A DNA stretch of 64,000 nucleotides from Plantibacter flavus (GTDB taxonomy: Bacteria > Actinomycetota > Actinomycetes > Actinomycetales > Microbacteriaceae), in assembly GCF_002024505.1 (NCBI RefSeq), contig NZ_CP019402.1, positions 2,666,001 through 2,730,000 of the forward strand, written 5' to 3'. Within the stretch, counting starts at the first letter, position 1. Each line of letters starts with the position of its first letter. Positions 1-8,454 of this stretch are shown here, in pieces. The notes beneath the pieces were generated by a model. That model was not told the DNA's origin. It worked only from the letters and a program-made list of their open reading frames with translations, and ran no database searches. The position numbers and the translations under genes were made by a program.

Positions 1-780
1 GCCGTAGCTGCCGAAGGGGTAGGGCCCGAAGGCGCGCTCGAAGCACGCCAGCATGTCGACCTGCTCGGCGAAGTCGTGTCGGAACCGCGCGGTGAGGTCA
101 CGCGGCAGGTGTGCGACGACCGGCACCGTGGTCGTCGCGACCCGAGCGCTGACGGCGAGCCGCTGGTACCGGCCGATCTGCACCGTCGCGAGGTAGGCGG
201 CCATCGGTTCGGGCTGCTCGTAGACCCATCTGGTCCGGCTCGCGCGGGCGACCCGCGACACCAGCTCCCCGGGGGCGACGACCGTGTACGCCGACGACGC
301 CGTGACACTGATCCGATAGGACGACTTGTCCGAGGGGTGGTCGTTGCAGGGGAACCAACTCGACGCACCGCACGGCTGGGACGCCACGATGACGCCGTCC
401 TCGAGTTCCTCCCAGCCGATCTCGCCCCAGGGGCTGCGCACGGGACGGGGCGCACCCGAGTACCGGACGAGCACGGAGAACTCGGCGCCGGCCGCGATGG
501 TGTCCCGGGGCGTCAGCGTGAGCTTGCCCGAGCCGTGCGTCCGCTTCGCCTCGGCCCCGTCGACCTGGACACGGGTGACGCGCAGCGCGGCGAGGTCGAG
601 CGAGAACCGTGTGAGCTCCTCCGTCGCGACGGCGGTGAGCCGAGCCGTCCCCGACAGGGCGTTGCGGTCGACGTCGTAGTCGAGATCCAGCTCGTACCGG
701 ACGACGCGGTAGCCACGATTCCCGCTGGAGGGCGTGTAGGGGTCGCCTGCGCTCCGCAGACGGGCGAGAGCCTCCCCCAT
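1..780 (-). CDS. M1 family metallopeptidase, N-terminal part (cut by window edge)
   Basis: The reading frame opens with ATG at 780 and runs off the left edge after 260 codons, so only the N-terminal beta-sheet domain is present. Motifs typical of M1 aminopeptidases are visible, including SSWFPCNDHPSDK and the stretch YEQPEPMAAYLATVQIGRY. The zinc site (HEXXH) would lie beyond the edge. The ATG overlaps the stop codon of the synthetase gene by one base (TGATG), so translation is probably coupled. The enzyme may trim or hydrolyse the synthetase product, or be an ordinary cytosolic aminopeptidase; the sequence does not decide. The family call is firm; the functional link is inference from gene order. 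Confidence 0.85.
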   Translation of the reverse strand, partial: MGEALARLRSAGDPYTPSSGNRGYRVVRYELDLDYDVDRNALSGTARLTAVATEELTRFSLDLAALRVTRVQVDGAEAKRTHGSGKLTLTPRDTIAAGAEFSVLVRYSGAPRPVRSPWGEIGWEELEDGVIVASQPCGASSWFPCNDHPSDKSSYRISVTASSAYTVVAPGELVSRVARASRTRWVYEQPEPMAAYLATVQIGRYQRLAVSARVATTTVPVVAHLPRDLTARFRHDFAEQVDMLACFERAFGPYPFGSYG

Positions 781-3700
781 CAGGACGCGACCTGGGGCTC
801 CCGGTACTCCGCCGTCGTCACCTCGCGCCACGGGCCGATCGGGTTGCCGCTCCACCGGGTGCCGGCCGGGACGCGTTCTCCGCGCATGACGAGCGAGGCC
901 GGTCCGACCGTCGCATCGTCGTCGATCCGCGCCCCGGGGAGGATGACGCTGTGCGGCCCGAGCGTGGCGCCCGATGCGAGTTCGACCTGATCCATACTCA
1001 TGATTCGATCATGGAACAGGTGCGTTTGCACAACGCAGCCCCGGTTGACCGTCGCGCCGTCGCCGAGTCGGACGAGGTCGGCCTCCGGCAGCCAGTAGCT
1101 CTCGCACCAGACCCCACGACCGATGCGGGCGCCGAGCGAGCGCAACCACCAGGTGAGGGCGGGGGTGCCGGTGGCGGGTGCCGCGAACCAGGGCGCCGCG
1201 ACCATCTCGACGAAGGTGTCGGACACCTCGTTGCGCCAGATGAACGAGGACCAGAGCGGGTGCTCCCCCGTGCGGATCGGTCCGACGATCACCCATTTGG
1301 CGACGGTCGTGATCCCCGCCGCGACCGCGCCGGCGGCCAGGAGCACGGCACCGCTGACGGCGATCGCGACACCGAGACCCCAGGTGTCGGCGAACCAGGC
1401 GAGCGCGAGGAGCACCAGGAGCGCGATGCCGGTCGTCACCATGACGGGGACGATGCGGCAGAGCTCCCACAGCGCGCGGGCGATCCGGAGCCGGAGCGGC
1501 GGGTCGTAGGTCCGGTCGAGATCGGCGTCGGACACCTGCCGCCGGAGTCGCATCGGCGGGCTCCCGAGCCAGGACGAGCCGGACTTGGCCTTCCGCGGTG
1601 CGGCCGACAGCACGGCGACGAGCCCGTTCTTGGGAACGTGCATGCCGGGGCCCGCCATGCCGGAGTTGCCGAGGAAGGCGCGCTTGCCGACGGACGCGCC
1701 GGCGATCCGCATCCACCCGCCGCCGAGCTCGTAGGAGGCCACCATCGTGTCGTCCGCGAGGAACGCGCCGTCGCCGACGGTCGTCATCCGCGGGAGGAGG
1801 AGCACCGTCGAGGCCTCCACGTTGCGCCCGACCTTCGCCCCGAGCAGGCGGAGCCAGACGGGCGTGAAGAGGCTGGCGTAGAGCGGGAAGAGGAGGGTGC
1901 GCGCGGCGTCCAGGAGCCGCTCCGTGGCCCACACCTGCCAACCGACCCGACTGCGCACCGGGAAGTAGCCCTCGCTGAGACCGAGGCCGAGCAGCCGGAC
2001 CAGGCCGATCGTGCTGATCGCCAGGACCACGAACCACACGAGGGTGGCGACGGGCACCCAGAGGAGCGCGCGCCAGGAGAAGTCGAGCAGGCTGGTCGCG
2101 CCCGACGCGCCCGCCGCCACGACCGCCGCCGCCAGCACGAAGGCGAGGAACGGCAGCACCGACAGCAGCGCCGATCCCGCGCCGTACGCGAACAGCCAGC
2201 GTCGGCGACGCGGGGGTCGCTCGGTCGGCCAGACCGGTTTCGCCTTGCCCACGCGGACGGCGGGCGACCCCGACCACAGGTGTCCGGAGGGGACCCGGCC
2301 GAAGACGGAGGATCCCGGAGCGATCTCCGCACGCTTGCCGATCCGGGTGCCGGCGAGCAGGGTGCTGCGAGCGCCGACCGTGCTCTCCGCGCCGATGTGG
2401 ACGTGACCGAGTCGGAGCGTGTCGCCGTCGACCCAGTAGCCGCGGAGGTCGACCTCGGGCTCGATCGATGCGCGCGCCCCGACGGTGAGGAACCCGGTGA
2501 CGGGCGGCACGCTGTGGAGGTCCGCGTCGGCACCGATCTTCGCGCCGAGCGCCCTGGCGTAGCTCGAGATCCACGGGGCACCGGCGAGACTCACCGCGCC
2601 GACCGTGTCGGCGACGCGTTCGGCGAGCCAGAGCCGCACATGGACCGAGCCGCCGCGCGGGTAGTCGCCCGGGCGGACGCCGACGAGGAGGAGCTTCGCC
2701 GCGACGACGGAGATCGCCATGCGTCCGATCGGGGTGATGACCACGAGGAACCCGAGGGCGATCCACCACCAGGAGACCATGGGGAGGTACGGGACGTCCG
2801 CGACGAGGCCGAGGACCCGACTGCCGGCGAGCAGGTACACGAGCCACCGGAGTCCGACGAGGATGAGGAGCGGGACACCCAGGAGGGTCTGTGCCCACTG
2901 GGTCGCGAGCGGCGTCGGGAGCACGGGGTCCGCGACGGCCGCCCGACTGCGACGCTCGGGGCGTCGGCCGTCGAGTTCGGCGGCCATCGCGCCGAGTCGG
3001 GGGTGGCCGTAGATGTCGGCGACGGTGAACTCGGCATCGCGGGTGCGGATGAGCGAGACGAGCTGCGCGGCCGCCAGGCTCCCGCCGCCCAGGCTGAAGA
3101 AGTTGTCGCTCTCGGCCGTGACCCGGACCCCGAGGACGGCCGTCCACTGCTCGGCGAGCCACGCGGCGGTGCCCGACAGGGTCGAGGCGTCCTCCCCGTC
3201 GGCGGCGTCGAGCGGCCACGGCAGCGCGGCTCGGTCGATCTTGCCGGAGGTGCGGGTGGGCAGCTCGCCGACGACCGCGAGGAGCGGGACGAGCGGTGCC
3301 GGGAGCTGCTCACGGAGGGTGTCGAGCGCCCGCTCGAGCGAGAACCCGTCGCGGTCGGGCACCGCGAGGTACCCCACGAGGACGGCGTTCCCGGCGGCGG
3401 TGCGCTGCACGGCTGCTGCCGCACCCGAGACGCCCGGCAGCGCCTGCAGGGCGGCCTCGATCTCCCCGAGTTCCACGCGCCGACCGCCGATCTTCACCTG
3501 ATCGTCCGCGCGCCCCTGGAACACGAGTCCTGCGGCCTCGTAACGGACGAGGTCGCCGCTCCGGTACGCCCGCGACCACCCGATGCTCGGCATGGGCGCA
3601 TACCGTTCGGCGTCCTTGGCTGGGTCGAGGTACCGGGCGAGTCCGACGCCGCCGATGATGAGTTCGCCGACGCCGCCCTCCTCGACCGGGACGCCCTCGG

Positions 3701-4784
3701 CGTCGACCACGGCGAGGTCCCAGCCGTCGAGCGGCAGTCCGATCCGCACGGGCTGCTCGCCGGTCAGCAGCGCGGCGCAGGCGACGACGGTGGCCTCGGT
3801 GGGTCCGTAGGTGTTCCAGACCTCTCGGCCGTCCACGGCCAGCCGGGCGGCGAGCTCCGGCGGGCAAGCCTCGCCGCCGAAGATGAGCATGCGGATGTTC
3901 TCGAGGGATTCGGCGGGCCACATCGCCGCCAGCGTCGGCACCGTCGACACGACGGTGATGCCCTTCGCGGTGAGCCAGGGTCCGAGGTCCATCCCGCTGC
4001 GGACGAGCGAGCGCGGCGCCGGGACCAGGCACGCGCCGTGTCCCCAGGCGAGCCACATCTCCTCGCAGGACGCGTCGAAGGCGACGGACAGGCCAGCCAA
4101 CACACGATCACCGGGGCCGAGCGGTTCCGCCTGGAGGAAGATCCGCGCCTCGGCGTCGACGAACGCGGCGGCAGAGCGGTGCGAGACGGCGACGCCCTTC
4201 GGCGTGCCCGTCGAGCCGGAGGTGAAGATGATCCAGGAGTCGTCGCCCGGTCGCGGTGGTTCGAGGACCGGGATCGCCCGGGTGCCCGGGTGGGGTGCCG
4301 CGCCAGTCGCGAGTTGCACCCGGTCGGGGTCGGCGGCGTCATCGCCCGGGTCCTCCGTCCCTCGGCGCGAGCGCTCGAAGACACCGCCGTCGACCAGGAC
4401 GCCGACGACGGCCGCCTCACCGAACACGAGTCGTGCCCGCTCCTCAGGGTCGTCGGCGTCGACGGGGACGTAGGCCGCTCCGGTGAACAGGATCCCGAGG
4501 ATCCCGAGGTAGAGGTCGCGGGTGCCCGAGGCGATCCGGACACCGACCCGGTCGCCGCGGCGGACCCCGGCGGCGAACAGCCCGGCCGCGACCCGCTCGG
4601 CACTGAGGACGAGCTCGCGGTAGCTGAGCGCGCCCTCCGCGTCCTCGATCGCCGAGGCCTCGGGATGCGACTCGGCGACGTCACGGAGGACGTCGATGAG
4701 GGTGCGTTCGGCCGGTGCGCGCACGCCACCGAGCAGCGTGGGCTGCCGCTCGATGAGGAGGGCGGTGCTGGTGTCGGCGTCCAT
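780..4784 (-). CDS. Pls/PosA family non-ribosomal peptide synthetase
   Basis: A 1334-residue single-module synthetase of the type that makes epsilon-poly-lysine (Pls) and poly-ornithine (PosA). An adenylation domain fills about residues 1-540, with A3 SGSTGTPKG near 190, A5 NTYGPTEATV near 323, A7 YRSGDLVR, A8 GRADDQVKIGGRRVELGE and A10 PTRTSGKIDR near 515. A carrier domain follows (FFSLGGGSL, Ser near 568). The C-terminal half has about six membrane segments interleaved with three hexapeptide-rich, left-handed beta-helix-like domains, the known Pls layout. There is no condensation or thioesterase domain. Start 4784 is preferred because AGGGGAT lies just upstream; an in-frame ATG at 4856 has no such site. 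The monomer cannot be read from the sequence with confidence. The product is expected to be a short cationic homopolymer made at the membrane. Confidence 0.88.
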   Translation of the reverse strand: MDADTSTALLIERQPTLLGGVRAPAERTLIDVLRDVAESHPEASAIEDAEGALSYRELVLSAERVAAGLFAAGVRRGDRVGVRIASGTRDLYLGILGILFTGAAYVPVDADDPEERARLVFGEAAVVGVLVDGGVFERSRRGTEDPGDDAADPDRVQLATGAAPHPGTRAIPVLEPPRPGDDSWIIFTSGSTGTPKGVAVSHRSAAAFVDAEARIFLQAEPLGPGDRVLAGLSVAFDASCEEMWLAWGHGACLVPAPRSLVRSGMDLGPWLTAKGITVVSTVPTLAAMWPAESLENIRMLIFGGEACPPELAARLAVDGREVWNTYGPTEATVVACAALLTGEQPVRIGLPLDGWDLAVVDAEGVPVEEGGVGELIIGGVGLARYLDPAKDAERYAPMPSIGWSRAYRSGDLVRYEAAGLVFQGRADDQVKIGGRRVELGEIEAALQALPGVSGAAAAVQRTAAGNAVLVGYLAVPDRDGFSLERALDTLREQLPAPLVPLLAVVGELPTRTSGKIDRAALPWPLDAADGEDASTLSGTAAWLAEQWTAVLGVRVTAESDNFFSLGGGSLAAAQLVSLIRTRDAEFTVADIYGHPRLGAMAAELDGRRPERRSRAAVADPVLPTPLATQWAQTLLGVPLLILVGLRWLVYLLAGSRVLGLVADVPYLPMVSWWWIALGFLVVITPIGRMAISVVAAKLLLVGVRPGDYPRGGSVHVRLWLAERVADTVGAVSLAGAPWISSYARALGAKIGADADLHSVPPVTGFLTVGARASIEPEVDLRGYWVDGDTLRLGHVHIGAESTVGARSTLLAGTRIGKRAEIAPGSSVFGRVPSGHLWSGSPAVRVGKAKPVWPTERPPRRRRWLFAYGAGSALLSVLPFLAFVLAAAVVAAGASGATSLLDFSWRALLWVPVATLVWFVVLAISTIGLVRLLGLGLSEGYFPVRSRVGWQVWATERLLDAARTLLFPLYASLFTPVWLRLLGAKVGRNVEASTVLLLPRMTTVGDGAFLADDTMVASYELGGGWMRIAGASVGKRAFLGNSGMAGPGMHVPKNGLVAVLSAAPRKAKSGSSWLGSPPMRLRRQVSDADLDRTYDPPLRLRIARALWELCRIVPVMVTTGIALLVLLALAWFADTWGLGVAIAVSGAVLLAAGAVAAGITTVAKWVIVGPIRTGEHPLWSSFIWRNEVSDTFVEMVAAPWFAAPATGTPALTWWLRSLGARIGRGVWCESYWLPEADLVRLGDGATVNRGCVVQTHLFHDRIMSMDQVELASGATLGPHSVILPGARIDDDATVGPASLVMRGERVPAGTRWSGNPIGPWREVTTAEYREPQVAS

Positions 4785-4943
4785 ACGCGATCCCCTGTCG
4801 TCCGGCTGTTCAGCGCCGCCAACGGTAGGCAGCGCGCATGGACGGTTGGTGAACACCAGTCAACCGCCAGATGTCGTGGAATCGTCGGCGACGCTCCGCC
4901 GACCCCCGGCATCCTCGGAGGGCGCGCGCCTACCATGGCTTGC
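4785..4943. promoter_or_regulatory. Divergent promoter region between synthetase and gabT
   Basis: This 159-base gap separates the divergent synthetase and gabT starts. It holds an inverted repeat CGGTTG/CAACCG around 4838-4866 and a hairpin GTCGGCG/CGCCGAC near 4890-4910. Toward gabT, TACCAT at 4931-4936 sits 7 bases before the ATG at 4944, a leaderless arrangement. The inverted repeat is a possible operator serving one or both genes; no regulator gene is adjacent. Confidence 0.45.
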
Positions 4944-6287
4944 ATGACCATCGACTTCTCCGTGCCCCAGGAACGCCAGCTCGTGACCGCCATCCCCGGC
5001 CCCCGATCGCTCGCACTCACGGAACGGCGCCGCCGGGCGGTGTCGCGCGGTGCCGGCAACCTCGCGCCGGTGTGGATGGACCACGGCTCCGGCGGCATCC
5101 TCGTGGACGTCGACGGCAACCACATCATCGACCTCGGAACGGGCATCGGTGTGACGACCATCGGACACGCCAACCCCGACGTCGCCGCGGCAGCAGCCGA
5201 GCAGGCCACGAAGCTCACGCACACGCTCTTCACCGTGACGCCGTACGAGAACTACCTGCGGGTCGCGGAGAAGCTGTCCGAGATCACGCCGGGCGACTTC
5301 GAGAAGCGATCGATCCTCCTGAACTCCGGCGCCGAGGCCGTCGAGAACGCCGTGAAGATCGCGAAGAAGTACACCGGTCGCCGCGCGATCGTCGCCCTCG
5401 ACCACGCCTTCCACGGACGCACGAACCTGACGATGGCGATGACCTACCGGCCGGCGCCCGAGCGCCTCGGGTTCGGTCCGTTCCCCGGCGAGATCTACAG
5501 CGTCCCGCTCTCCTACCCCTTCCGCGACGGACTCGACGGACCGGCGGCCGCCGAAGTGACGATGGACTACATCGAGCGGCACATCGGTGCGAGTGAGGTC
5601 GCCGCGTTCTTCGCCGAACCGGTCCTCGGCGACGGCGGCATCGTCATCCCCGCGCCCGGCTACTTCGCGCGCATCAGCGAATGGTGCACCGAGAACGGGA
5701 TCGTGTTCGTCGCCGACGAGATCCAGGCCGGCATCGGACGCACCGGCGCCTGGTACTCGATCGAGCACCACGGTGTCGTACCCGATCTCATCACGAGCGC
5801 CAAGGGCATCGCCGGCGGCTTCCCGCTGTCGGCCGTGACCGGGCGCGCCGAGATCATGGACGCCGTCCAGCCCGGTGGCATCGGCGGCACCTTCGGTGGC
5901 AACCCGGTGTCCACGGCGGCCGCGCTCGCGACGTTCGAGGTCATCGAGCGCGAGGACTTGCTGGGCGAGGCCCGTCGGGTGGAGGCGACCCTGCGATCGC
6001 TCATGGGCGACTGGGCCGAGCGCTTCGACATCGTCGGCGAGGTCCGGATCATCGGTGCGATGGCCGGCGTCGAGTTCGTCGTCCCCGGCACGAAGCAACC
6101 GCACCCCACGGCACTGCAGACCGTCATCGACGCGGCGATCGCGCAGGGCGTGCTCGTGCTCGACGCCGGCTCCTGGGACTCGGTGCTGCGACTCCTCCCG
6201 AGCGCGGTCATGTCCGACGAGCTCCTCCGCGACGCGGTGTCCGTCCTCGAAAACGCCCTGGGTCAGGTCGCCAGCGCGGTGCGCTGA
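4944..6287 (+). CDS. gabT: 4-aminobutyrate aminotransferase
   Basis: A class III PLP-dependent aminotransferase of 447 residues, the usual GabT length. It moves the amino group of GABA to 2-oxoglutarate, giving succinate semialdehyde and glutamate. The cofactor-binding aspartate lies in FVADEIQAGIGRTGAW and the Schiff-base lysine is K287 in ITSAKGIAGGFPLSAV. Start 4944 is preferred over the in-frame ATG at 4935 because a TACCAT hexamer lies 7 bases before it and because MTIDFSVPQ is the expected beginning. A GGAGGG at 4917 would suit 4935, so the choice is not certain. The last residues and the stop codon lie inside an inverted-repeat element. A gamma-glutamyl-GABA hydrolase-like gene 1.2 kb downstream suggests a role in GABA or putrescine breakdown. 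Confidence 0.9.
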   Translation: MTIDFSVPQERQLVTAIPGPRSLALTERRRRAVSRGAGNLAPVWMDHGSGGILVDVDGNHIIDLGTGIGVTTIGHANPDVAAAAAEQATKLTHTLFTVTPYENYLRVAEKLSEITPGDFEKRSILLNSGAEAVENAVKIAKKYTGRRAIVALDHAFHGRTNLTMAMTYRPAPERLGFGPFPGEIYSVPLSYPFRDGLDGPAAAEVTMDYIERHIGASEVAAFFAEPVLGDGGIVIPAPGYFARISEWCTENGIVFVADEIQAGIGRTGAWYSIEHHGVVPDLITSAKGIAGGFPLSAVTGRAEIMDAVQPGGIGGTFGGNPVSTAAALATFEVIEREDLLGEARRVEATLRSLMGDWAERFDIVGEVRIIGAMAGVEFVVPGTKQPHPTALQTVIDAAIAQGVLVLDAGSWDSVLRLLPSAVMSDELLRDAVSVLENALGQVASAVR

Positions 6288-6502
6288 CGCGAGCGCGGGT
6301 CTCTGCGCACGGAACCCTTCGGCCGGCGCGGTGCGATGACGCGAGCGCGGGTCTCTGCGCGCTGGGGCCTTCCGCCGACGCGGTGCGCCCACGCGAACCC
6401 GCCCGAATCGGCGCGGGCGCGGCCCGCGCGCGTGAGCGCGGGTCTCCAGAGGGGCGCGCTCGCGGCTGTGCCCCGCGGTGACGTCAGCGCACCGCGCTGG
6501 CG
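6269..6502. repeat. Inverted-repeat intergenic element, copy A
   Basis: The ends are a perfect 21-base inverted repeat (6269-6289 and 6482-6502). Inside, the 20-mer GCGCGGTGCGCTGACGCGAG at 6274-6293 is repeated at 6326-6345 with one change, each time followed by GCGCGGGTCTCTGCGC. A degraded third copy lies near 6378, and GAGCGCGGGTCTCC is at 6434-6447. The same modules form a second element at 37.1 kb. The element lies between convergent genes and its left arm supplies the gabT stop codon. It encodes nothing recognisable; it could be a non-autonomous mobile element or a structured RNA end. Confidence 0.75.
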
Positions 6503-6517
6503 CAACCGACGAACGGG

Positions 6518-7348
6518 TCAGTCGACGGTGACGAAGTCGATGAGCTGCTCGACGCGACCGAGGAGCTCCGGCTCGAGGTCGTTGAAGGTCCGGACCTGAC
6601 CGAGGATGCGCTTCCAGGCACGGGCGATGTCGGCTTGCGAGTCGTGCGGCCAGCCGAAGGCCTGGCAGATGCCCTTCTTCCACTCGATGGAGCGAGGGAT
6701 GGTCGGCCACTCGCGCAGACCGACCCTGGCGGGCTTCACGGCCTGCCAGACGTCGACGTACGGGTGTCCGACGATGAGGACGTTCCGGCCGTTCGGTCCG
6801 GCCATGACGGCGTCGGCGATCCGCTGCTCCTTCGAGCCGGGGACCAGATGGTCGACGAGGACGCCGACACGACGGTCGGGGCCGGGCCGGAACTCGGCGA
6901 GCGCGGCGTCGAGGTGGTCGACGCCTGCGAGGTATTCGACGACGACGCCCTCCACGCGGAGGTCGTCGCCCCAGACCCGCTCGACGAGTTCCGCGTCGTG
7001 GCGGCCCTCGACGAAGATCCGGCTCGCGCGAGCCACCCGAGCGGTCGTCTCCACCGCGAAGGAGCCGGAAGCGGTGCGCGCCCGCCCGGTCGGTGCATGC
7101 TTCGGCACGACGAGGACGACGGGCTCACCCTCGAGGAGGAACCCCGCCCCCATCGGGAACACGCGCCGCTTGCCGCGGTAGTCCTCGAGCTCGACCGTCT
7201 TCGCCTCGACGCGTGTGATAGCGCCGCAGAAGCCGCCCAGTTCCTCGACCACGAGGTCGGTCACCGCCTCGACCTCGCGGGCCACCACGCGGTTCTTCTT
7301 CCGCCAGTCCCCCGCGAGGACGTCCTGACCGTACCTGTCTTCGAACAC
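6518..7348 (-). CDS. DUF3097 family protein
   Basis: A 276-residue protein matching the actinobacterial DUF3097 family. It opens with FEDRYGQDVLAGDWRKK, has RIFVEGRHDAELVERVWGDD near the middle and ends with a conserved stretch around VRTFNDLEPELLGRVEQL. The VEGRHDAELVE segment followed by an acidic GVLVDHL strand resembles a TOPRIM-like fold, which would suggest a nucleic-acid role, but no activity is established to my knowledge. It has no signal peptide or membrane segment. GTG at 7348 is preceded by TAGCGT at a 6-base distance, so the transcript is probably leaderless. It stands alone between convergent gabT and the upstream hydrolase gene. Confidence 0.85.
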   Translation of the reverse strand: MFEDRYGQDVLAGDWRKKNRVVAREVEAVTDLVVEELGGFCGAITRVEAKTVELEDYRGKRRVFPMGAGFLLEGEPVVLVVPKHAPTGRARTASGSFAVETTARVARASRIFVEGRHDAELVERVWGDDLRVEGVVVEYLAGVDHLDAALAEFRPGPDRRVGVLVDHLVPGSKEQRIADAVMAGPNGRNVLIVGHPYVDVWQAVKPARVGLREWPTIPRSIEWKKGICQAFGWPHDSQADIARAWKRILGQVRTFNDLEPELLGRVEQLIDFVTVD

Positions 7349-7354
7349 CCGTCA

Positions 7355-7360
7355 ACGCTA
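7355..7360 (-). promoter_or_regulatory. Leaderless -10 (TAGCGT) of the DUF3097 gene
   Basis: TAGCGT, six bases (TGACGG), then the GTG start at 7348. Confidence 0.6.
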
Positions 7361-7467
7361 CGACAGCACCGTTCACAACTCAGGATCACCGCGGCGTGGC
7401 GGCGGCACCTGCCGCCTCGGGCCGACGACACTCCGAGATCGTCCTGAATTGCGAACCGCGCCGGTAC

Positions 7468-8214
7468 TCAGGCTGCGGCGCGCTCGGCCTCGCGGGCGAG
7501 ACCGCCGAGCAGGAGCCCGAGCTGGTCGTCCACGGTGCCCGGGTCCTCCGGGTGCCACTGCACGCCCGTGATCGGCAGGGTGCGGTGCTCGATCGCCTCG
7601 ACGGTGCCGTCGGAGGCCCAGGCGACGGCACGCAGACCCTCGCCGAGCTCGCCGACCGACTGGTGGTGGGCGCTCTGCACCTGGAGGTGACGGGCGCCGA
7701 GTCGGAACGCGAGGGCGCTCGAGGGGTCGAGCTCGACCTCGTGCGGGGTCATGCTCTCATCGACCGGGACGCCCTCGTTGCGGTGGGCGCTGTGCTCACC
7801 GAGGTCCTGCACGAGCGTCCCGCCGAGGGCGACGTTGATGATCTGGTGACCGCGGCAGATCCCGAGCAGCGGCGTGCCACGCTCGGCGGCGCGACGGGCG
7901 ACCGCCAGCTGGGCGCGGTCGGCCTCGGGGAAGTGCTGGCCCTCGGCGCGGTAGCCGGTGGTGCCGCCGTACTGGGCGGGATCGATGTCGGCTCCGCCCA
8001 TGATGACGACGGCGGAGGCCCCGTCGGTCGAGGCGAGGAGCGCATCGGTGCCGAGGTCGTGCGCGGCCAACCGGGTCACGCGCCAGCCTGCCCGTTCGGC
8101 GGCGGCGATGGTCCGTCCGACGAGGATCTGCACGTACTCGTGGTACGCCTGGTCGTCCTCACGGAACCTGGTGACCTCGACGAGCGCCAGCATGGGTGAG
8201 ACGTGTCCTTGCAT
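7468..8214 (-). CDS. Gamma-glutamyl-gamma-aminobutyrate hydrolase family protein (peptidase C26)
   Basis: A 248-residue class I glutamine-amidotransferase-fold hydrolase like PuuD. PuuD frees GABA from gamma-glutamyl-GABA in putrescine degradation. The nucleophile is C120 in GICRGHQIINVALGG, and the His/Glu pair is H221 and E223 in QWHPED. Start 8214 is chosen because GGAAGGAG lies 5 bases upstream; the longer frame from 8259 has no such signal. With gabT nearby it could form a short GABA-producing and GABA-consuming pair, though the genes are not in one operon. C26 proteins also hydrolyse other gamma-glutamyl amides, so the substrate is inferred. Confidence 0.85.
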   Translation of the reverse strand: MQGHVSPMLALVEVTRFREDDQAYHEYVQILVGRTIAAAERAGWRVTRLAAHDLGTDALLASTDGASAVVIMGGADIDPAQYGGTTGYRAEGQHFPEADRAQLAVARRAAERGTPLLGICRGHQIINVALGGTLVQDLGEHSAHRNEGVPVDESMTPHEVELDPSSALAFRLGARHLQVQSAHHQSVGELGEGLRAVAWASDGTVEAIEHRTLPITGVQWHPEDPGTVDDQLGLLLGGLAREAERAAA

Positions 8215-8408
8215 GATGCTCCTTCCAGGGGTTCCGTGAGGTGACTCCACCAGTCTCACCGGACGGATGCCCTCGCGCGAGCTGCCGCGTCACGGTCGGT
8301 AACAGAGTCCCGGTGGGCGTCGGTGAAGCCCGGTCACCGCCGTATAGCACAGCTGTGGTTCGGCACGCTCGCTGGGAGCCCGCTGTAGAGATGTCGAGGG
8401 CCCGGACC

Positions 8409-8414
8409 TAGACT
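8409..8414 (+). promoter_or_regulatory. Possible -10 (TAGACT) of the TPM-domain gene
   Basis: TAGACT would start the transcript near 8421 and leave a leader of about 34 bases before the GTG at 8455. No clear -35 is seen. The rest of the 8215-8454 gap holds nothing else I recognise. Confidence 0.4.
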
Positions 8415-8454
8415 CGGAACCGAGCCGCGGGGTGGGGCTCCAGGGTCCGAACGA

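Noticed and set aside
951..4900. Very long plus-strand open frame opposite the synthetase gene
   Set aside because: It is the antisense shadow of the synthetase, made of Arg/Asp/Gly-rich low-complexity residues. Only its end (from 4944) is the real gabT gene.
4860..6710. Minus-strand frame of 616 codons across gabT
   Set aside because: Antisense to gabT and into the repeat element; no recognisable motif or start signal.
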